From assembly GCA_964017045.1 (NCBI GenBank), contig OZ024794.1, positions 24,485,340-24,549,339 on the forward strand: a stretch of 64,000 nucleotides of DNA, read 5' to 3'. Under the pieces are notes generated by a model that was not told the DNA's origin, did not search any database, and was given only the letters and a program-made list of their open reading frames with translations. The stretch's first letter is position 1, and each line of letters begins with the position of its first letter. Shown in pieces: positions 56,901 to 64,000 of this stretch. The DNA is from Omphiscola glabra. Lineage: Eukaryota > Mollusca > Gastropoda > Lymnaeidae. The position numbers and the translations under genes are program-made.

Positions 56901-58480
56901 CTCGTCCAATGACGAGAAGCTGTATTAAACTTTTATCTGTATAATAATTACACAATTTGTCCACAACAATATTTTCCCTACAAAATTAATGATGAGAACA
57001 TTGCATTGTAACGCTTTAAGTCCCGTGTTCTTTTATATTGCCACCCCCCCCACCCCTTGCCCCGACTTATGGCCAAATATATTGTTATGTTTATTTTTGA
57101 GATTCGTTTCAGCTAACCTTTTTTTGTTAAAAAATTATATTAAAAAAAAAATAAAACTTGTAAAATAGAAAAGTTTATAAATGGCATGAGCTTTATTTGA
57201 TTATTTAGATAATCTAATTTTAATACTTTCTTTGGGGATGAGTTGGGGGCAAACAAAAAATGAGAAGTCTAATTAAGAGGTAAGGGATAAAAGAAAAAAA
57301 GTTGTCAACCCTATATCAGGGACTGTGTTTAAACCAAGCCGTGTGAAGGAAACAGTGGAATCTATTTAATTGTCCTGTCTTTTCATTTCAAGCCTCAACA
57401 TATCTCTTCCCACCGTTTCTTACGCTTTAAATAAGTAAAATTAAGACCCACTAGCAGAACCGCTGTTTAGCTGGCTGCAGATATGTTAATTATTGCAGCC
57501 TACCAAAAAATCTTTGACATGGCTTTATTAGGAGGCAGGGAAAAGACATTGCGCAAAGCTCTTCCCCCCCCCCCCCCCAAAAAAAAAAAAAAAAAATATA
57601 TGGATGTTAACAGCAAGTTTAAAAATATAAGAAACTGAATTTAAAGACAAATATAAATGACATGTGGAATTTAATGCTGTTATGGGGTTATCACTTTGGG
57701 GGTGTAATAAAGTTTCAACTTTAATATCCAGCACCATTTTGTGGTGCAAGCAGGAAAGGGGTGACAGTTCAACACTTCTCTTGGCCAGTAAACCTTAATG
57801 TGCAGTTATCACTATCACTGTATTTTATGTAGCTTACCAATTAAATACAATTTAAAAAAAAAAAAAAAAAAAACTTTTGTTTATTTAAATTCATAAACTT
57901 TCAATCTGAAAATCCATCAGCTGCTTCAACAGCAGCTCAAGCAGATCAAATGTACAGAAATGTAATGAATCAATACTTAGATTACTATAATATGTTAGTT
58001 GACATTTATGAAAAGGTAAGGAGGAAGACACTAAGGAAATACAACCAGGCCAGTACCAATTTATTGTAATTTTTTTTTTTTACATGTTTCTTTTTGTTCC
58101 AAATACAAAAGTACAATTTTAAAAAATAAAAAAATTGTTATATGTGAAAAGCTTTGGTTGAAATTTCTCAACACTGAGTCCATTCATTTTTTAAAAACCA
58201 TTTTTGCCGTTATCTCACATTAGTTCTTTGTCTTTCATTAGTACCCAAGGGGCCCACTTATGGTTGCAATGATAGCATTCAAAGAAAAGAAGACAAATGA
58301 AATATTTTAAAAAGTGAAGGAAGTAAAACACAACTGATAAGCTGTTTGGGCCTTGTTAACACCAAGTCCTGCAGAACTGTATTTGATGTGAAGCCAGTTA
58401 CATGTCTGGGTAAGAAATCTACATGCTATTTTAAAAATTTTTTAAAGAAAGAATAAAACAGAAAACATGAAAATTAAGTA
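56901..58480. other. Intergenic, nothing coding
   Basis: AT-rich with long A runs (57580-57597, 57855-57873) and a poly(C) run at 57565-57578. No exon supported. Confidence 0.35.
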
Positions 58481-58845
58481 TAGATGATGAAACAAATCAA
58501 CCATTTTATAAGCAAGTATAGATGATGAAACAAATCAACCATTTGATAAGCAAGTATAGATGATGAAACAAATCAACCATTTTATAAGCAAGTATAGATG
58601 ATGAAACAAATCAACCATTTTATAAGCAAGTATAGATGATGAAACAAATCAACCATTTTATAAGCAAATATAGGTGATGAAATAAATCAACCACTTGATA
58701 AGCAAGCATAGGTGATGAAATAAATCAACCACTTGATAAGCAAGCATAGGTGATGAAATAAATCAACCACTTGATAAGCAAGCATAGGTGATGAAATAAA
58801 TCAACCATTTGATAAGCAAGTGTAGATAATGAAACAAATCAACCT
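58478..58845. repeat. 38-bp minisatellite, two sub-families
   Basis: About nine and a half copies of agcaagtatagatgatgaaa plus caaatcaaccattttata. The right half switches to agcaagcataggtgatgaaa / taaatcaaccacttgata, showing independent homogenisation of two blocks. Confidence 0.95.
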
Positions 58846-59518
58846 ATTGCTGTAGAGACTCTAAATAAATATTGCATGCTATGTATCATTTTTGTTAGGG
58901 ACTCCACACACATACACAGGACTTGGAGCGTATACACAGTAACCCCTTTAAAGGCTCCGAGGTTATCAAAAGCAACTTCCAATGAACATTTTATTTTGAG
59001 CTCTGCTTAATTTGATGGTAAATTAAACCTATCTCATTACGTATAATTATTTTTCATCATTTTAGGTAAATATAATATAGTTGCCTTTAATAACATTTCA
59101 TGACAAAAATAGTTTAAACTAAATACTATTTGTCCACTTAAACTATGATTGTGAGAGGGGTTAAATACCAAACATTTTTTGTTCTGTAGGTATTCCTTTC
59201 GACTACATGTAAAATGCAGCACTAATTTTAAAACCAATACAGCCTTTTGGAGAGTGGCCTCCCCCACCACACCTACACTGAACAGACTTTTAAAGCCGTG
59301 CACGGAGCTGTTGTGACTTTACGAGGTCCCCTGACACCTTCCTGTTTTGAACCCCCTGCTTTAAAAGTTGATATTTCCAATGTTTTGCACATCACAACAT
59401 TGGGCACCCTTAATATCCGGTTACGGTGCTCACGTTAAGACTCTGCATGCACAAGTCAAGCAATTTAGCATGATGAAAAATTCAAAATAAAGACTGGTAT
59501 ACAGTATACTTTACATTG

Positions 59519-59690
59519 ACTATATTTTACAGATTATAAGGCGCTACTGACTATAAGACGCACCTTAAATTTTAAAAATTATTTTTAAAAAATAAAATTT
59601 TATTAATTTCGAATACAAGACGCACCTGAATTATGGAGGCACTTTTTCGAAGAAAAAAGTGCGTCTTATAGTCCGTAAAATACTGTAGGA
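59519..59690. mobile_element. Short TIR element (MITE)
   Basis: Left end TATTTTACAGATTATAAGGCG and a second gactataagacgcacc motif; the right end inverts to TATTTTACGGACTATAAG then ACGCAC. Also has an internal hairpin, cactttttt...aaaaaagtg. Common MITE design; target duplication not resolved. Confidence 0.6.
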
Positions 59691-60642
59691 TATACAGAGT
59701 CTGGACCCTGAAAAAAAGTTATTCAAATCCCTTCCCAGCCCTCCAAGTGCTGTCCTTAATATTGTACAGGAAAATATCTTATTGATGAACCACAGCTGCT
59801 GTCAGTGTCTACACTTTATGCACAAGTCTTTTCTATTTAAACATTGAAAACTTTAACGATAACTGACAATAATCAAACAACATGGATTTTCATTATTTTA
59901 AGTAAACATAATATAGCACTAACTAATAAATAATTAGTTATTGGTAGCAAGGTCTATGATATATATCATTTTCACTAACCTAAGTCTAAAGATGCAGAGT
60001 CAAAACTTTAAAATGCTAATTTAAGTCAAAAGTATTAATAGTTTAAAACATTTTTTATTTTATTTTGGGAAATGAATGATAGTCGGCATTAAAAATTCTT
60101 TATTTTAAGGAAATAAAATATTTCTCACTAATACAACATTAATTTTTGATAAAAATATTTTTCATTTATATGAAATTTATTTCTACATAATTTTAAATGT
60201 ATAGTATTATTTTTTGTAGGTCTTTTAGTCCCTTTTTGTTGCAAATGCTATGTGCTGGGCCTAAACTAGAGTAGGAAGACTCTACAAGTACAAGTATTAC
60301 TATAATCAAAGCATCATTTGATGGGCATGTCACCAAAAGTACACTTTGAAAATGAAAAGTGATAGTCTATAGTTAGCAGTCCAACAGCCAGTTAAGTTAT
60401 AGGCCTAATCATAATATCTCTAATTTTAAATTAGATCTTCCAAAACTTGCTAAACTAAAACACAGTAGCAAATTTAAAGGATTTCTTACCAAGATGATTA
60501 GACCAAATAAGACACTTTAAATATAAGCAGCCTTATTTAATAAATAATAATAAATCAAATTATAGAAAGGATGGAAACAGTATCTTGGATGTGTTTAGGT
60601 TTAAGTTGTTTGTTAAATTAAAATAATTTAAAAAAACGAGTG

Positions 60643-61041
60643 GTTATCCGCACGGTTTTGGTCGTGAGGATAACACCGAGCAATATCCGCACGGCTCCTC
60701 GGCGCATTATAGCGGCTGGTCACGTAACATTGAAAAAAACTATATAGCCTCTAGGCCATAGGTCCTAAATAAAACGCATCTTAATGCTACTAGTCTACAT
60801 TATAGATCCAGGCCTAGAGACCTAAGAAATGCTGGCTTTCACACATTATGATTCATTCCACACTGTAATTTGCTACGTTTAATTAATTATCAGTTTTTAA
60901 TTCCTGAAATAAATTTTAGTTAATATAAGTGTGCATCACACATTTCTGGTTGTGGGGAATAATGCTAGAAATTATCCGCACGGCCAAAATCGTGCGAATA
61001 ATGCTCGACATTATTCTCACGTCCAAAACTGTGCGGATAAC
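60643..61041. mobile_element. About 400-bp TIR element with palindromic ends
   Basis: The left terminal 55 bp and the reverse complement of the right terminal 55 bp align closely (GTTATCCGCAC, GTTTTGG, CGTGAG, ATAA, CGAGCA, TCCGCACG / TTCGCACG). Each terminus is itself a series of about 31-bp imperfect palindromes of form TTATCCGCACG, 8-nt loop, CGTGCGGATAA. No ORF. Confidence 0.8.
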
Positions 61042-61597
61042 GCTTCCCTAAAAAAATGTCACTTAGGCCAGGAATATCAACCAACCACCAAATGAACTAA
61101 GTCTATTTACAAGCTGTATTGGTTGTGTTGACATTAAACAGTTAAAGATAAAGTGACAAAGTAAAGCCACACCCATGATAATGACTAGGACAAGCTAGAC
61201 TTGGGTTTTCAGTAGACTTTGTTATTTATTGTGAGTTTGTCTGCAGTCAACAATGAACAATGCAGTATCCAGTAACTAGAAATTACTAGAATTTAATAAT
61301 TTCACTGTGTTACTTAAGTTCACTATAGTTAGACTTAGATTTCACTTAGACTGTGAGAGTGACTTAAGTTCACTAAAGATTTAGCTAAAAATAAACGTTA
61401 TTTAGAGTTAGACCGTGTTAGTACTGTTGCCTGTGGCTTAGTTAATAATATAAGTTAGACTTGGGTCTTTCACTGTCGACTGTCGGAGTGTCGGCTGCAC
61501 TAAATTACTATTTATTTAAGTAGGCCTACTATTTAGTTTAGAAATTACATATGGAAACAACATTGGCATGCATTTTATTTAGACAAATGTAACTTAC

Positions 61598-63067
61598 CAA
61601 AATATTTAAAACCAAATGCTGGAAATGCCGCCTGTCTTGTATATCTTATGATGTAATTTTCCAAGTTCAGATACTGAAAAGTCATTCAGAAAATTGACAG
61701 AGTTATCTAGATTATACAATGCCAACACCCACTGTAAACTATATAAAATGACGTTTCGTAACTTTCTTTACATAAGATCGTATGACAGGTAGTCAAAAAA
61801 ATTGAATGCTTTTTGTTTTATGTTTCCATTTTCTTAATTATTATAACTATAACAGTTGTATTTTTTAAAAATAGTTTATTTTCCATTATTAAAATTAAAT
61901 TAAGTTGAACTGATGATTTTATTATTATTAATGATAATGACCTAATATTAACAAAATATTGTTTCAGCAATGGATATTTCATTTCGAGTCAAACTGGCCT
62001 TTTTAAAAGATATATGGTTACAATTTTTCTTATTTGACCTATTATCGCGACACACATTAAGCAGAAAGATAAAATGTTATTAACATTTCAATCTCATAAA
62101 GCCACCACAGCTTCTTCATTTCTTTTGGTCCACAATATATTATACCAACGCTATCTAAGAAAAAAGCCACTTTAAAGAAATAAATACAATTTAATAAAGA
62201 AAGTAAAAAAGAGGGGAAAAAACTAACAAACATATTCCACACAGATTGTCCCTTAGCCACTTTAGATTTAGGAGCATGCTTAGAAAATATTAATTAAACC
62301 CACCTTTAATGTTTAAATCTAGTACAGTTACATAGGTTTAGGGGGCCATCCATAAGTGACGTCACGCAAATTTTGACGACTTTTGACCCCCCCCTTTTTT
62401 TTTCTCTCCCCCCTCCCCCCAATCGTCACAAAAAGCTAGACACCCAACCCTGTAAAAATCCACGACTGTCATTTACAAACACTTTATAAACAAATCCCAT
62501 CCCATGGATATTGAATTAATGCATCTGTGTCAGAAACATTTCCCTAGAACAGTTTCTCTAAACTAGTTTTTATACATTTTAATTAGCAGCGGTAAATGTT
62601 TTTTTTTTCAAGGGAATTTTGTTTGCGCACTACGTGTATTGGACAACAAACATACATTTGTAAATTTATTTAAGATTTAAATAGCATGGTATACACATTT
62701 TAAGCTGTCAATCTTTACGTCTCTTTTCGTGATGTAATCCCAAATAAATGCTTTAAAATTCAAGTATTATGGTTTCCAAATACGTTTAATTTGCAGTCTC
62801 GAATCAATCTGAGATATGCTAAGACTTATGATAATCGAATCTATAATGTAGACTTACTATTTCTTGAAAAGAACTCTCCAAACCCGCCAAAAATAACAAC
62901 AATAACGAGAAACAAAACAGTGAAAAAAAGAAGAAGAAAAGATTTTGCGATGAGGGCACACGGAATCTGAGCCACAGTTCCTCTTCAGAAGTCCTTTCAA
63001 ATTGTTTGGAAAATCTGAGTGGTAGCACTGTCCTGATTCTGCCGGTAATGCTATGTAACTTTAGCAT
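61598..63067 (-). other. Possible exons of an unidentified gene
   Basis: Three pieces look exon-like. 63067 downward starts with ATG and MLKLHSITGRIRTVLPLRFS, rich in R/K and hydrophobic residues as in mitochondrial presequences. 62154 downward follows TTTCTTAG and encodes VGIIYCGPKEMKKLWWLYEI. 61673-61598 lies between TTTTCAG and G/GTAAGT and encodes YLNLENYIIRYTRQAAFPAF. I could not join all three in one frame with good donors, and the gene would continue into sequence I cannot recognise. It may be a small mitochondrial or membrane protein, or chance. Confidence 0.25.
62341..62460. mobile_element. End of a MITE of the GGG...TGACGTCA type
   Basis: GGGGGCCATCCATAAGTGACG then TCACGC, followed by gacccccccc and ccaatcgtcacaaa, an arrangement resembling the 32-kb element and other animal MITEs. 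It is preceded by TTTA, as at 32072. Only one end was found. Confidence 0.5.
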
Positions 63068-63164
63068 CCCAAGTGTGTCAGCCCAAAGTCTATTTAAATA
63101 AAATAATTGAACGTCGCAAACATAACTTGTTTAAATTGTGTAGCCTTTTGGAAACATTGGTGGA

Positions 63165-63440
63165 ATCCTGTTCTGTTGGCACCCTGTTCTGTTGGCACCC
63201 TGTTCTGTTGGCACCCTGTTCTGTTGGCACCCTGTTCTGTTGGCACCCTGTTCTGTTGGCACCCTGTTCTGCTTAACATCTTTTCTGTAGGCATACTGTT
63301 CTGTTGGGTATCTTCTTTTTTAGGCATTCTGTTCTGTTGCCACTCTGTTCTGTTAAGCATCCTGCTCTGTTGGCACCCTGATCTGTTGACACCCTGATCT
63401 GTTGGCATCATGTTCTGTTCACAACCTGTTCTGTTGGCAT
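63165..63440. repeat. 16-18-bp minisatellite
   Basis: Seven identical copies of gttctgttggcaccct, then about nine degenerate units (gttctgttgggtatct, gatctgttggcatcat). Homogeneous left, decayed right. Confidence 0.95.
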
Positions 63441-63544
63441 CCTGTTTGTGTTGGCATCCTGCTCTGATGACACACGTCTATTGAACTTTCGACAAGATCT
63501 GTTATAAATCAGACTGAAATGAGCTTTGTAAAATATGAATCTTT

Positions 63545-63700
63545 CCTTGTTAGTGTCACTCCCATAGGGTAAAGCATTGGTTTCACTCCCATAAAGTATA
63601 AGGTTGATGTCATTTCTATAAGGTATAGGGTTGATATCATTCCCAAAGGGTATAGGGTTGATGTCACTCCCAATAGGGTTGGTGTCACCCTGATCGGCCT
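63545..63700. repeat. 24-27-bp minisatellite, degenerate
   Basis: About six units of ataaggtatagggttgatgt plus cattcc with variable length. Confidence 0.85.
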
Positions 63701-64000
63701 GTATCCCCCCCACACACACACAAATTGACGGCCACTAGCTATACGGGTTGTTTTTTTGTTGTCATCACCAGCAATCGTTTCAACGATCTCAAAATGAAAT
63801 GGTTGTATTTTTTAAAATCTCTTAATAGGTCTCAGATATAAAAGAAAATTAAAATATTAAATGCAATGGATTATAAAGTTGGAGTAAGCTACTATTTGTT
63901 AGTGATTGTAAAGCCTCACTGCCGGATGCAGCCTTGGTGACGCCTCTGCTTATGCTGTATACAATTGTGCGGCACAGTGTAGACATCTTTGAGCCAGCAC

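Noticed and set aside
62057..62260. 67-codon ORF as a complete small membrane protein
   Set aside because: Its middle contains a TTTCTTAG acceptor-like site and the upstream half reads as a pyrimidine tract, so at best part is an exon.
1..64000. tRNA, rRNA or other structured RNA genes
   Set aside because: I saw no tRNA A/B-box pair with a cloverleaf and no rRNA-like sequence; a covariance-model scan would be needed to be certain.

Overview
The window is animal genomic DNA. Genes are split by GT-AG introns, intergenic sequence is AT-rich, and there are hAT-type and other short inverted-repeat transposons. It holds an unusually large number of minisatellites: about 30 arrays covering roughly 11-12 kb by my tally, plus at least 17 poly(G)/poly(C) runs of 10 or more. 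The protein content (an RNF145-type ligase, a divergent arrestin-fold protein, an orphan class A receptor, an ankyrin protein) and the repeat style suggest an invertebrate, most likely a mollusc. That placement is inference.

All four supported genes lie on the minus strand. In transcription order from the right: (1) a 14-exon ankyrin-repeat gene, 45198 to 33318, predicted 834 aa; (2) an 8-coding-exon gene, 23971 to 14898, predicted 1589 aa, with an arrestin N and C fold followed by a roughly 1230-aa lineage-type tail; (3) a clear RNF145 orthologue, 10412 to 7924, two coding exons, 662 aa, a multi-pass RING-H2 ubiquitin ligase; (4) a single-exon orphan class A GPCR, 3051 to 517, 844 aa, whose cytoplasmic tail contains two coding minisatellites. 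I rebuilt the exon joins by hand. The summed exon lengths are divisible by 3 (2505, 4770 and 1989 nt for genes 1-3) and every junction keeps the frame. The genes do not form an obvious shared pathway. Possible exons of a fifth minus-strand gene lie at 61.6-63.1 kb, with low confidence.

Between genes (3.1-7.9, 10.4-14.6, 24.8-33.3 and 45.2-61 kb) I see tandem arrays, MITEs, hAT remnants and AT-rich sequence but no convincing coding exons. The sharpest unexplained pattern is that three arrays inside the genes are built on an exon/5' splice-site boundary. Each repeat unit carries a copy of the donor and some adjacent exon, so an authentic donor is followed by 2, 6 or 16 decoy copies (arrestin exon 5, ankyrin exon 1, ankyrin exon 8). 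A second pattern is a 12-nt core (CATGACGGRCTG) shared by three otherwise unrelated arrays, one of which encodes the GPCR tail.
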